Shown here: positions 34,729 through 42,133 of the stretch, one piece after another
Numbering within the stretch: the stretch's first letter is position 1
Layout of the letters: each line of letters opens with the position of its first letter
NCBI RefSeq assembly: GCF_003031675.1
Contig: NZ_PYWX01000025.1
Coordinates: 1 to 44,710, forward strand
Reading direction: 5' to 3'
Length of the DNA: 44,710 nucleotides
Origin: Pseudomonas palleroniana
GTDB taxonomy: Bacteria; Pseudomonadota; Gammaproteobacteria; Pseudomonadales; Pseudomonadaceae
Program-made: the position numbers and the translations under genes
The notes under the pieces: generated by a model
The model's input: the letters and a program-made list of their open reading frames with translations, nothing else
Told to the model about the DNA's origin: nothing
The model's database searches: none

Positions 34729-35841
34729 ATGAACCTGCACTTCGAAGAGCTGACCTGCAGCGACGGTGCCCGTCTCGGCATCGCCAGCCTGGACGCGGAA
34801 AAATCCCTCAACGCCCTGTCCTTGCCGATGATCCTGGGCCTGAGCGAACGCCTGGAGGCGTGGGCCAAAGACCCGCATATCGTCTGCGTGCTGCTGCGCG
34901 GCAACGGCGCCAAAGCCTTTTGCGCCGGTGGCGAAGTACGCAGCCTGGCCCAGGCTTGTCGTGAACATCCCGGCACGGTGCCCGGCCTGGCGGCGCAGTT
35001 TTTTGCCGCCGAATATCGTCTCGACTATCGCCTGCACACCTATCCCAAGCCACTGATCTGTTGGGGCCACGGTTACGTGCTCGGCGGCGGCATGGGGTTG
35101 CTGCAAAGCGCGGCGGTGCGCATCGTGACGCCCAGCAGCCGCCTGGGTATGCCCGAAATCAGCATCGGCCTGTACCCGGACGTGGGCGCCGGCTGGTTTC
35201 TCTCGCGCCTGCCCGGCAAGTTGGGTGTGTTCCTCGGCCTTACCGGCGCGCCGATCAACGCTCGAGATGCCCTGGACCTGGGCCTGGCCGACCGTTTCCT
35301 GCGCGATGACCAACAAGAGGCGCTGATCGAGGGCCTGCTGCGCCTGAACTGGCAGGAGCAGACCGCGAAACAGCTCAACAGCTTGCTCAAGGCCCTGAGC
35401 CAGGAAGCGCTTGGCCAGCAACCCGCAGCACAATGGCTACCGCGTCGTGCGCAGATCGACGAGTGGCTGGACGTGGGTGACGTACGTTGTGCCTGGCGCG
35501 CCCTGAGCCAGCTGCGCGAGCACACCGACCCGCTGTTGAGCCGCGCCGGCAAAACCCTCAGCGACGGTTGCCCGCTGACCGCGCATCTGCTGTGGGAGCA
35601 TCTGCGGCGCGCCCGTCATCTGTCACTGGCCCAGGTGTTCCAGGTGGAGTACACCTTGAGCCTCAATTGCTGCCGTCACCCCGAGTTTGCCGAAGGCGTG
35701 CGCGCACGTTTGATCGACAAGGACCAGGCGCCCCACTGGCACTGGCCGGATATCGACACGATCCCGGACGCGGTAGTCCAGGCGCATTTCAACAAAGCCT
35801 GGGAAGGTCGCCACCCGCTGGCGGATTTGTCCGACTACTGA
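34729..35841 (+). CDS. Enoyl-CoA hydratase/isomerase family, 3-hydroxyisobutyryl-CoA hydrolase-like
   Basis: A 370-residue crotonase-fold enzyme of the ECH_2 subgroup. The oxyanion-hole segments A-F-C-A-G-G-E-V (about 63-70) and G-Y-V-L-G-G-G-M-G (about 115-123) are clear. E143 and D151 in M-P-E-I-S-I-G-L-Y-P-D-V-G match the catalytic pair of 3-hydroxyisobutyryl-CoA hydrolases, which release 3-hydroxyisobutyrate in valine breakdown. The long C-terminal extension is also that of HIBCH rather than of a simple enoyl-CoA hydratase (~260 aa). No other valine genes are adjacent, so the substrate remains inferred. Confidence 0.88.
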   Translation: MNLHFEELTCSDGARLGIASLDAEKSLNALSLPMILGLSERLEAWAKDPHIVCVLLRGNGAKAFCAGGEVRSLAQACREHPGTVPGLAAQFFAAEYRLDYRLHTYPKPLICWGHGYVLGGGMGLLQSAAVRIVTPSSRLGMPEISIGLYPDVGAGWFLSRLPGKLGVFLGLTGAPINARDALDLGLADRFLRDDQQEALIEGLLRLNWQEQTAKQLNSLLKALSQEALGQQPAAQWLPRRAQIDEWLDVGDVRCAWRALSQLREHTDPLLSRAGKTLSDGCPLTAHLLWEHLRRARHLSLAQVFQVEYTLSLNCCRHPEFAEGVRARLIDKDQAPHWHWPDIDTIPDAVVQAHFNKAWEGRHPLADLSDY

Positions 35842-35851
35842 CAGCTCATGC

Positions 35852-36292
35852 CTACCGACCGTTGACCCTGAACGCGCAGTTGTCGGGCTGGCTGTCCTGA
35901 CACAGAAAAACCTGTTGTTCGAAAGGAGCTTCGCCAGGCTCCCAATGCGAAGTACTGGTCAACGACATGTTGGTGACAAGGTCTCCCAGGGCCGGTCTCA
36001 TGGCAACCAGGTTACCGCTACCGCTGCGGTAGAGACATTTGTCCATGTAGCCGTCTTCCCGCTCTTGCCCGCTGCCCGGCATGAAGATTGCGCCGATAAA
36101 CAGGTCGATAAAGTCGCGGCTGTCGACCTTTGGGCTCTGCCACAGCAGTTGCTTGTCCACGGTTCTGAAATGCCCGTCGATGTAACGGATCGCGGAGGGA
36201 TAGGGGCAGCCTTGCTCAGCCTGCACTTGGGCGATCGCGCTGAGCATCAAGATGCACAGGGCCACCAGCTGTTTGAATAGAGGGAGGTTCAT
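35852..36292 (-). CDS. Small secreted protein, possibly DUF3757 family
   Basis: A 146-residue protein with a clear signal peptide (about 1-25, ending V-Q-A) and a mature part beginning E-Q-G-C-P-Y-P-S-A-I-R-Y-I-D-G. It has four cysteines (C-P-Y-P, D-K-C-L, F-L-C-Q, D-N-C-A), which could form two disulfides in the periplasm. The pattern resembles small secreted DUF3757 proteins of pseudomonads, but the family name is tentative and no function is known. ATG 36292 has GGGAGG-like spacing and starts the signal peptide. The gene is convergent with the upstream hydrolase-like gene (10-bp gap) and carries lux-box-like palindrome E in its promoter. Confidence 0.72.
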   Translation of the reverse strand: MNLPLFKQLVALCILMLSAIAQVQAEQGCPYPSAIRYIDGHFRTVDKQLLWQSPKVDSRDFIDLFIGAIFMPGSGQEREDGYMDKCLYRSGSGNLVAMRPALGDLVTNMSLTSTSHWEPGEAPFEQQVFLCQDSQPDNCAFRVNGR

Positions 36293-36339
36293 TCGACGAG
36301 TCGCTCCACTGGACAAGCACAACGGCTTTTGTGCAGTGA

Positions 36340-36382
36340 AATATAGTTTGGCCCCAAAATATAGCTGTTAATTCTGACAGTA
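36340..36382 (-). promoter_or_regulatory. Lux-box-like palindrome E with a -10 at activator spacing
   Basis: In gene direction TACTGTCAGAATTAACAGCT (36363-36382) is followed after 17 bp by TATATT (36340-36345). There is no good -35 hexamer: the palindrome sits at that place, as with LuxR-type activators that overlap the -35 region. Lies 70 bp before the ATG at 36292. Confidence 0.55.
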
Positions 36383-36400
36383 CTTATAAACGCCAGGTAT

Positions 36401-36427
36401 AAAAAAACGGCGCCTCATGCGCCGTTT
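36401..36427 (-). terminator. Terminator of the Tyr/Gly-rich lipoprotein gene
   Basis: ACGGCGC (36407-36413) and GCGCCGT (36419-36425) pair around CTCAT; on the minus strand a long T-run follows. It ends the gene at 36438-36791 just before palindrome E. Confidence 0.85.
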
Positions 36428-36437
36428 CTTCCGCTCG

Positions 36438-36791
36438 TCAGCGATGCCCGCCGCGCCCGCCGCCATGATCGGAGCCGCGCCCGTGACCGCCGCCGTTACC
36501 CCAACGGCTGCCCCAGTCCTGATTTTGATAGGGTCGGTAGCCGGGCCGTGGGTAATAGCGCGGTGACGGCTGATAATACCGGGGTGCCGAGTAGTACCGC
36601 GGCGCTGAGTAATAGCGCGGTGCCGGCGCGTAGTAGCCGCGCCCGTAATAGGCAGGGCCGCCGTAGTAATAGGCCGGAGCCGGTGCGGTGTAGACTTCGG
36701 AGCGGTAGTAGGTGCCGCCTCCCTCGTAGTAAGGCACGCAAGCTGACAAGGTCAGGCCGAGTAAAGCAGTGAGCAGCAGTCGTCGATACAT
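36438..36791 (-). CDS. Tyr/Gly/Pro-rich small lipoprotein
   Basis: A 117-residue protein with a lipoprotein signal peptide (lipobox L-S-A-C, Cys18). The mature chain is low in complexity: repeated Y-Y/A-P units (residues about 40-90; P-R-Y-Y-S-A repeats) and a Gly/His/Arg tail. Such Y-rich lipoproteins are common in pseudomonads and lack a known function. The residue after Cys18 is Val, so there is no Asp inner-membrane retention signal at +2 and outer-membrane sorting is plausible. Two short hairpins (36820-36836 and 36842-36861) lie in the upstream region. Confidence 0.8.
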   Translation of the reverse strand: MYRRLLLTALLGLTLSACVPYYEGGGTYYRSEVYTAPAPAYYYGGPAYYGRGYYAPAPRYYSAPRYYSAPRYYQPSPRYYPRPGYRPYQNQDWGSRWGNGGGHGRGSDHGGGRGGHR

Positions 36792-36819
36792 GGCGGCCTC
36801 CTGGACCGCGAGAGAGCAC

Positions 36820-36861
36820 CTCCAGCGACGCTGGAGCGCGGCATTCAGCTTTCACTGAATG
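36820..36861 (-). other. Two tandem hairpins upstream of the lipoprotein gene
   Basis: CTCCAGC/GCTGGAG (36820-36836, 3-base loop) and CATTCAG/CTGAATG (36842-36861, 6-base loop) lie 29-70 bp before the lipoprotein start, perhaps as an untranslated leader structure. The remainder of the gap to 37068 shows nothing recognisable. Confidence 0.4.
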
Positions 36862-37068
36862 ACGAAACATCTGACATCAAAAACGGAATCTGGTGCGTTT
36901 TCGCAACAACTTGATACACCCGCGCAGCCGGTATCGATTCAGTCATTTGATCCGGCGGGCGACTTGGTCAGTTGCGGCACTCAGTAGCCTGAGCAGGGTC
37001 GGCCCTGTATCGTACAAGGCACACCGGGAACTCTCCGGAAACTCGCCCGACCCAGCCCGAACCTACCC

Positions 37069-37281
37069 ATGACCACACCCACCCTTTGCCCTGCCTGCGG
37101 CGCCCGCAACGACTGCTCCCTGGCTGACCCGCGCACGGTCGACCAGGCGTGCTGGTGTTACAGCGTCACCATCGACCCGGCAGTCCTCCAGGCCCTGCCT
37201 GACGAATTGCGCAACCAGGCCTGCCTGTGCCCGCGCTGTGCCCAGGTCGATGAGCAGTTGCGTGGCAACGGGCCGACGTAA
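37069..37281 (+). CDS. Cysteine-rich CWC-family protein
   Basis: A 70-residue protein with the cysteine pattern of the CWC family: C-P-A-C-G-A-R-N-D-C near the start, A-C-W-C-Y-S in the middle and C-L-C-P-R-C-A near the end, suggesting metal binding (zinc or Fe-S). Function unknown. Its stop and the start of the next gene share one base (TAATG at 37279-37283), so it is translationally coupled to the pseudouridine synthase. That pairing suggests, without proving, a link to ribosome or RNA modification. Confidence 0.82.
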   Translation: MTTPTLCPACGARNDCSLADPRTVDQACWCYSVTIDPAVLQALPDELRNQACLCPRCAQVDEQLRGNGPT

Positions 37282-37973
37282 TGCGGGTTGATCGTTTCCT
37301 CAGTAACCTGCCGCGGTTCAATCGCAAGCAAGTCCGCCTGTTGCTGGTTGAACGGCGGGTGTCGGTCGATGGCGTAGCGGTCAGCGACCCGCATCACGAG
37401 GTGCGGGCCTTCAGCCGCGTGTGCGTTGACGACGATGTGCTGCAGGCCGGCAAACCGGCGCGCTACTTCATGCTGCACAAACCCCAGGGTTGCGTAAGCG
37501 CCACGGCCGACCCACAACACCGCACTGTGCTGGATCTACTGGATGAGCCGGACAAAGAGGAGTTGCACATTGCCGGCCGCCTGGATTTCAACACCACCGG
37601 CCTGGTGCTGATCACCAACGACGGCCAATGGTCGCGCCGCCTCACGCAACCGCAGACCAAACTGCCCAAGGTCTACCTGGTGCAGACCGAGCAGGACATT
37701 GGCCCGGAATACGCGGCGACCTTCGCTGCGGGCCTGTATTTTGCGTTTGAAGACCTCACCACCCAACCGGCCGAATTGGCACTGCTGGGCCCCAGAACCG
37801 CACGCTTGAGCATCATTGAAGGCCGTTACCATCAGGTCAAGCGCATGTTCGGGCACTTCAATAACAAGGTGATCGGCCTGCATCGCGAGCGAATGGGCCC
37901 GCTGGCGTTGGATGCAGCCCTCGAGCCGGGCCAGTATCGCGCGCTGACTGCGGATGAAATCCGACAGATATGA
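37281..37973 (+). CDS. rsuA: 16S rRNA pseudouridine synthase RsuA-like
   Basis: A 230-residue RsuA/RluB/E/F family enzyme. The N-terminal S4 RNA-binding domain (1-60; R-V-D-R-F-L-S-N-L ... V-S-V-D-G) is followed by the catalytic domain with G-R-L-D-F-N-T-T-G-L. Its aspartate D102 coincides with the catalytic residue of E. coli RsuA. Length and the single S4 domain fit RsuA, which makes pseudouridine 516 in 16S rRNA. RluE-like enzymes lack S4, and RluB/RluF are longer. Confidence 0.88.
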   Translation: MRVDRFLSNLPRFNRKQVRLLLVERRVSVDGVAVSDPHHEVRAFSRVCVDDDVLQAGKPARYFMLHKPQGCVSATADPQHRTVLDLLDEPDKEELHIAGRLDFNTTGLVLITNDGQWSRRLTQPQTKLPKVYLVQTEQDIGPEYAATFAAGLYFAFEDLTTQPAELALLGPRTARLSIIEGRYHQVKRMFGHFNNKVIGLHRERMGPLALDAALEPGQYRALTADEIRQI

Positions 37974-38276
37974 CGACCGTTCGGCCGGTAGTGGCAAAAA
38001 CCCATTTCTGTGGCTTGCGACTTCCGGGGTCAGGTGCTTGAATCACACCGTCAGCCAAAATATGACTGACGAGTCGCCTATAACCTCCAAGAAACACTTT
38101 GCCCCGCCCGCGCCTGATCCATGGGCCTTCCCGGCAAACAGCCCGCCATAACAACACCCGTCGGCCAGCCGTTATCGGACCGACATGGGCCTCCCATTCC
38201 AGGCGTATGCCTACCTGTCATAAAGCTCGTGCAGAGTGTTCTGCGCGCCCTACCCGCTTGCCAGGAGTCTTATGAC
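37974..38276 (+). promoter_or_regulatory. phaG upstream region with dyad and candidate -10
   Basis: This 303-bp gap contains CGTCAG-N11-CTGACG (38049-38071), then TATAAC (38079-38084) eight bases beyond, which could be an operator and a -10. There is no matching -35, so an activator may be needed. The rest of the gap, including a long run to the phaG ATG at 38277, shows no convincing gene; the small open frame at 37954-38151 lacks a ribosome site. Confidence 0.3.
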
Positions 38277-39161
38277 ATGAGGCCAGAAATCGCTGTGTTG
38301 GATATACAGGGTCAGTATCGGGTTTACACGGAGTTCTATCGCGCGGAAGCTGCTGACAAGACCATCATCCTGGTCAACGGCTCCATGGCCACCACGGCAT
38401 CTTTCGCCCAAACCGTGAAAAGCCTGTACCCGCAATTCAATGTGGTTTTGTACGACCAGCCCTACGCTGGCCGCTCCAAAATCCATAACCGCCATGAGCG
38501 CATGCTGACGAAAGAAGTCGAAGGCCAGATCCTGCTGGAGCTGATCGACCACTTCGCCGCTGAGCACGTGCTGTCGTTCTCCTGGGGCGGTGCCGCCACG
38601 CTGGTCGCCCTTGCCCACCGCCCACGCCGTGTGGAAAAAGCGGTGATCAGCTCGTTTTCCCCAGTGATCAACGCGCCCATGCGCGATTACCTTGAACGCG
38701 GCGTCGACTACCTCGGCAACCTCGACCGTCACAACGTCGGCCACCTGGTCAACAGCACCATCGGCAAACACCTGCCATCGCTGTTCAAACGCTTCAACTA
38801 CAAGCACGTGAGCAGCCTGGCCGAGCACGAATATGGGCAGATGCACTTTCACATCAGCCAGGTGTTGAACAGCGACCGGTTGTGCTACCTCAAGGCGGCC
38901 AAACAGATCGACATTCCGGTGCTGTTTGTGAATGGCGAATGGGACGAATACACCAGTGCCCAGGACGCCACGTTGTTCGGTCAACACGTGGCGAACAGCA
39001 GCTTCAGCACCATCCAGGCGACCGGACACTTCCTGGACATGGAGCACAAGGCCGCATGCCGGGACACTCGGAATGCGGTGGTGGGCTTCCTCAAGCCAGA
39101 GCGTCAGGCCAGTCGATTGCGCTACCAACGGGACCAGACGCAGCATGCCTTGGCAATTTGA
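38277..39161 (+). CDS. phaG: PhaG (3-hydroxyacyl-ACP transacylase/thioesterase)
   Basis: A 294-residue alpha/beta-hydrolase-fold enzyme that links fatty-acid synthesis to medium-chain polyhydroxyalkanoate, by moving (R)-3-hydroxyacyl groups from ACP to CoA (or releasing the acid). The N-terminus M-R-P-E-I-A-V-L-D-I-Q-G matches recalled P. putida PhaG. The triad S102 (F-S-W-G-G), D223 (W-D-E-Y-T) and H251 (G-H-F-L-D-M) falls at the positions known for its relative RhlA; P. aeruginosa RhlA makes the lipid part of rhamnolipids. ATG 38277 has AGGAG 10 bases upstream; the open frame to 38121 is rejected. Confidence 0.93.
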   Translation: MRPEIAVLDIQGQYRVYTEFYRAEAADKTIILVNGSMATTASFAQTVKSLYPQFNVVLYDQPYAGRSKIHNRHERMLTKEVEGQILLELIDHFAAEHVLSFSWGGAATLVALAHRPRRVEKAVISSFSPVINAPMRDYLERGVDYLGNLDRHNVGHLVNSTIGKHLPSLFKRFNYKHVSSLAEHEYGQMHFHISQVLNSDRLCYLKAAKQIDIPVLFVNGEWDEYTSAQDATLFGQHVANSSFSTIQATGHFLDMEHKAACRDTRNAVVGFLKPERQASRLRYQRDQTQHALAI

Positions 39162-39171
39162 AATATCGCTT

Positions 39172-39296
39172 ACTGTGGCGAGCAAGCTTGCTTGCGCTGG
39201 GGTGCGAAGCAGCCCGACTGTTTTTATTTTAGGAGCGCGTCGCCCCCAGCGGGAGCAAGCTCCCTCGCCACAGGCACGCGTGCTCCTACAGTGGAT
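39172..39296. repeat. REPIN downstream of phaG
   Basis: Inverted REP halves: CTGTGGCGAGCAAGCTTGCT (from 39174) and, on the right, GGGAGCAAGCTCCCTCGCCA (39251-39270), with the typical GGGGTGCGAAGCAGCCC REP core near 39200. A further GTGCTCCTACAG segment at 39280-39291 ends the unit. Confidence 0.85.
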
Positions 39297-39382
39297 CCAG
39301 TCGTCGACTTACGTAACCCACACATTTTTGAAGAAAAACTTCAAATCCCGGCGAACATCTGGTACAAAGTCAGCCGCTCTGA

Positions 39383-39456
39383 GCGGGTATAGTTTAATGG
39401 TAGAACAGTAGCTTCCCAAGCTTCCGACGAGGGTTCGATTCCCTCTACCCGCTCCA
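39383..39456 (+). tRNA. tRNA-Gly (anticodon CCC)
   Basis: A 74-nt tRNA with encoded CCA. The acceptor GCGGGTA pairs with TACCCGC, the D-stem is GTTT/GAAC, the anticodon loop TTCCCAA gives CCC, and the T-arm is GAGGG-TTCGATT-CCCTC. The anticodon stem GTAGC/GCTTC contains one U-U mismatch at its second pair (positions 28 and 42). It closely resembles E. coli glyU. A terminator follows 55 bp later. Confidence 0.95.
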
Positions 39457-39511
39457 CTCAAATTCGCGCTCCACGTCAGGTTGTTTTTTGACGCAGGATG
39501 CCTAAAAAAAC

Positions 39512-39536
39512 CGGCCCTTTGAGGCCGTTTTTTTTT
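39512..39536 (+). terminator. Terminator after tRNA-Gly
   Basis: CGGCC (39512-39516) and GGCCG (39523-39527) pair around CTTTGA, followed by nine T; a run of A precedes the stem, so it could also work on the minus strand. Confidence 0.88.
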
Positions 39537-39540
39537 GCCC

Positions 39541-39765
39541 TACGCTAGGGCCGACGGTGACAATGAAGCGTTTCTTCGCGCCATCAGCTATGTGGCTAAA
39601 GAATGACAAAGTAACGCTGAAGCGGGCATGGGCCGTGAGAGCCTCTACAAAGCCCTTGCTCCCGGCGCAAAACCTCGCGTTGAAAGCGTACTCAAAGCAC
39701 TCCACTCCCTGGGTATCGATCTGTTTGCCCGAGCGGGACACACTGCCCATCACTCAATCATTTGA
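39541..39765 (+). pseudogene. Broken HigA-like antitoxin (addiction-module antidote) gene
   Basis: Reading in one frame from 39541 gives A-D-G-D-N-E-A-F-L-R-A-I-S-Y-V-A-K-E, then a TGA stop (39604-39606). The same frame continues with A-E-A-G-M-G-R-E-S-L-Y-K-A-L and then P-G-A-K-P-R-V-E-S-V-L-K-A-L-H-S-L-G-I to a stop at 39763-39765. This is the HTH core of COG3636/TIGR02684-type antidote proteins. The N-terminus is missing (the terminator T-run is immediately upstream), an internal stop is present, and the helix before the stop is about three residues shorter than I recall in intact homologues. No toxin gene remains upstream. Family identity is from recalled motifs. Confidence 0.75.
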
Positions 39766-40946
39766 GCCGCCCCCCGCTGCACCACCCAAGCCAACGGCAA
39801 CGTCACTAACAACACCCCTGCCAACACCATCACCGCAACCGGCACGCCCAGCGCATCCCCCACGCCACCCAACACCACCGGCGCCAGTGCTCCGCCCCCA
39901 ATGGTGCCGGTATAGAACAGCGCGAACGCCTGTTCCCGCTTGCCCGCGCTCGCCAGGTCCGGCACGGCGCCGTACAACACCGAAGAGGTGCCATTGAGCA
40001 CCAGGCCGAGCACCGGCAGCATCACCATCAACCCGGCCAGTGGCAGGTACACCGCCGCGACAATCAGCAGCGCGGTGCTGGTTTCCGTCAGCCATACGGT
40101 TTTCATCATGCCGATACGGGCGCCGAGGTAGCCACAAAAGAGCTTGCCGAACGCGCCGCCGATAAACAGCAGCGTCAATGCCAAGCCAATGCCGGCCGTA
40201 CCCGCGCCTTTGGCTTGCAGCAGGAACGGCAGGAACGTGAGAAACCCCATGCGCACGGCGCTGTCGAGGGTGCCGGTGAGGATCAGTGCGCGCAGGCCCG
40301 TGGCGGACCCTTTGCCGGTGAGGGGCTTTGCCTTTTTACTCGCCGTGGGTAGAGAAGACTGGCCAGAGATCAACCACCACAACAGCCCCGCCGCCAGCAG
40401 ACCCAGCAAGCCCAGCAGTGTGGCACTGGCGCGCCAACTGACCACGGTCAGCAGCAGGCCGATCAGCCCCGGAATCAGGGTTTTGCCGATGTCGCCGGAG
40501 AAGTTGTACTGGGACAGCGCTTGCTTGACGCCACCACCATCCTCGTAGGCGTCGGTGATCATCGAGGACGCCAGCGGGTGTTGGGCGCTGGCGCCCAGGC
40601 CGCCGAGCAGCAGCGCCAGCAGCAACAGGCCGAGGCCGGTGGCTTGCCCGACCAACAAATAAGCGGCACCTGCCAGCGCCGTGCCGCCCACCAGCATCGG
40701 CATGCGCCCCCAGCGCTTGGCCGCACGGCTGGCCATGAGTTGGAACACCGCCATCGTCCCGGAATAGGCCCCGCGCAACAGGCCGATCTGGGCGTAGGAC
40801 AACGCGAACTGGGTTTGCCAGATCGGCAGCAGTACATAGATGACATCAGTAAGGCCATCGTGTACCGCATGGGCGCCGCAACCGGCGATGAGCAAGCGAC
40901 GGCGCGAGGATCGTTCGGTTGCAGGCAAGGCGACCATATCGTTCAT
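39750..40946 (-). CDS. MFS transporter, Fsr-like
   Basis: A 398-residue 12-helix major-facilitator protein. The N-terminal H-A-V-H-D-G-L-T-D-V-I-Y-V-L-L-P-I-W-Q and the G-A-S-A-Q-H-P-L-A-S-S region resemble the fosmidomycin-resistance (Fsr) branch. Substrate unknown; exporting a drug or metabolite is the family role. The gene is downstream of, and overlaps by 4 bp (ATGA), the second MFS gene, so both belong to one unit controlled by the divergent LysR gene. Its 3' end overlaps the antitoxin remnant by 16 bp. Confidence 0.85.
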   Translation of the reverse strand: MNDMVALPATERSSRRRLLIAGCGAHAVHDGLTDVIYVLLPIWQTQFALSYAQIGLLRGAYSGTMAVFQLMASRAAKRWGRMPMLVGGTALAGAAYLLVGQATGLGLLLLALLLGGLGASAQHPLASSMITDAYEDGGGVKQALSQYNFSGDIGKTLIPGLIGLLLTVVSWRASATLLGLLGLLAAGLLWWLISGQSSLPTASKKAKPLTGKGSATGLRALILTGTLDSAVRMGFLTFLPFLLQAKGAGTAGIGLALTLLFIGGAFGKLFCGYLGARIGMMKTVWLTETSTALLIVAAVYLPLAGLMVMLPVLGLVLNGTSSVLYGAVPDLASAGKREQAFALFYTGTIGGGALAPVVLGGVGDALGVPVAVMVLAGVLLVTLPLAWVVQRGAAQMIE

Positions 40947-42106
40947 GGTGTCGGGACCCGTTCAGGCGTAAGGGGCTTCCAGCCGGTCTGGGCGATCAGC
41001 AGGATGAGGAGTTGCACACCGATAATCAGGCTCACGCAACCGGGCCAGCCCCATTGTTCCCAGAGCAATGCTGGGACGATGGCGCCGCAACTGCCGCCCA
41101 GGTAATAACAGGTGAGGTAGGCCCCCACCGCGCCAGCCTTGTTGTCACGGGCTGTGGCGGCCGTGAAGGCATTGGCGGCGGTCTGCGCGAGAAATACCCC
41201 GGTCGAACTGAGGGCCAGCCCCACCACAATGCACCACAAGGGCGCCAACAGGGTCAGTGCCGAACCCGTGACGCCGAGCACGACGGCAACACTCAGCAGC
41301 TCGGCATGGGGCCGGGCCTTGCCAAGACGGCCGGCAAGGGGAATCACCACCAGGGCCAACAGGAAGACCATGTAGAGTGCGCCTAAGGCGGCAGGCCCGA
41401 GATGGTAAGGTGCCAAGCCCAGATAGAGACCCGCGTAGGTAAACGCCGCAACCTGTGAAAACAGCACGCAAAAACCTACGGCGTAGGCTGCCAACAACGG
41501 TAGGCGAAAGACGCCCGCTGCGGTGGCTTTCAACTGCACCGCCCGTGGCCGATTAGCGGGCAATAGAAACTGGATAAACCCGCCTACCATCAAGCTTAGT
41601 ACCGCCAGCCACTCAAAGGCCTCGCGCCAGCCCACATATTCTGTGATCACCCCCGTGACGAAGCGCCCGGCAAACCCGCCCAACACAGTGCCCGCCACAT
41701 AAAGGCTGGTGACTTCAGTCACCGTACCACCGCTCCAGCGATCGCCGATATACGCCACGCTGGTGGCAAACACCACCGGGATCAACAGGCCTTCGACGAA
41801 TCGCCACGCCAGCACTTCGGCGAAGCTGTCGGCATACGCCGTCATCAATGCCGGCACTGCCAGCAACAACGCGGCCACCGCGATCACCGTGCGTTGTTCG
41901 AAACGCCCGGTCAGGCGGCTGACGAAAGGTGCAGTGATGGCCACAGCCAAGGTCGTCACCGTGATGCTCCACCCCGCCGCCTTGGCGCTGATCTGAAACT
42001 GCACGGCAAAGGTCTGGAGAATACTCTGGGTTGCATAGAGGTTGAGAAACGCCGCGCACCCACACAAAAACAGGGCAAGGCGGGCACAATGCAGGCGCGG
42101 TTTCAT
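40943..42106 (-). CDS. MFS transporter, YnfM-like
   Basis: A 387-residue, 12-helix major-facilitator protein. The start F-L-N-L-Y-A-T-Q-S-I-L-Q and the W-R-F-V-E-G-L-L-I-P region fit the YnfM/AraJ-like efflux group. In E. coli ynfM lies divergent from the LysR gene ynfL, and the same arrangement is seen here. ATG 42106 is preferred over the long upstream extension, which runs into the divergent LysR gene. Confidence 0.88.
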   Translation of the reverse strand: MKPRLHCARLALFLCGCAAFLNLYATQSILQTFAVQFQISAKAAGWSITVTTLAVAITAPFVSRLTGRFEQRTVIAVAALLLAVPALMTAYADSFAEVLAWRFVEGLLIPVVFATSVAYIGDRWSGGTVTEVTSLYVAGTVLGGFAGRFVTGVITEYVGWREAFEWLAVLSLMVGGFIQFLLPANRPRAVQLKATAAGVFRLPLLAAYAVGFCVLFSQVAAFTYAGLYLGLAPYHLGPAALGALYMVFLLALVVIPLAGRLGKARPHAELLSVAVVLGVTGSALTLLAPLWCIVVGLALSSTGVFLAQTAANAFTAATARDNKAGAVGAYLTCYYLGGSCGAIVPALLWEQWGWPGCVSLIIGVQLLILLIAQTGWKPLTPERVPTP

Positions 42107-42133
42107 GAAACATCTCGTTTTATTTTGTCCTGC

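Noticed and set aside
19622..36382. Pho box as an explanation of the CTGTCA repeats
   Set aside because: Pho boxes are direct repeats of TGTCA-type blocks; all five sites here are inverted repeats.
38121..38276. N-terminal extension of PhaG
   Set aside because: The 52 extra residues are Pro-rich and not part of the family; the ATG at 38277 has AGGAG and starts the conserved M-R-P-E-I.
39383..39456. tRNA-Gly as an integration site with a downstream att repeat
   Set aside because: No second copy of the tRNA 3' end was seen in the window, and no integrase gene is present.
39557..39997. 146-residue plus-strand open frame with a Pro-rich tail
   Set aside because: It is a different frame from the readable antitoxin remnant and the second half is the shadow of the MFS gene.
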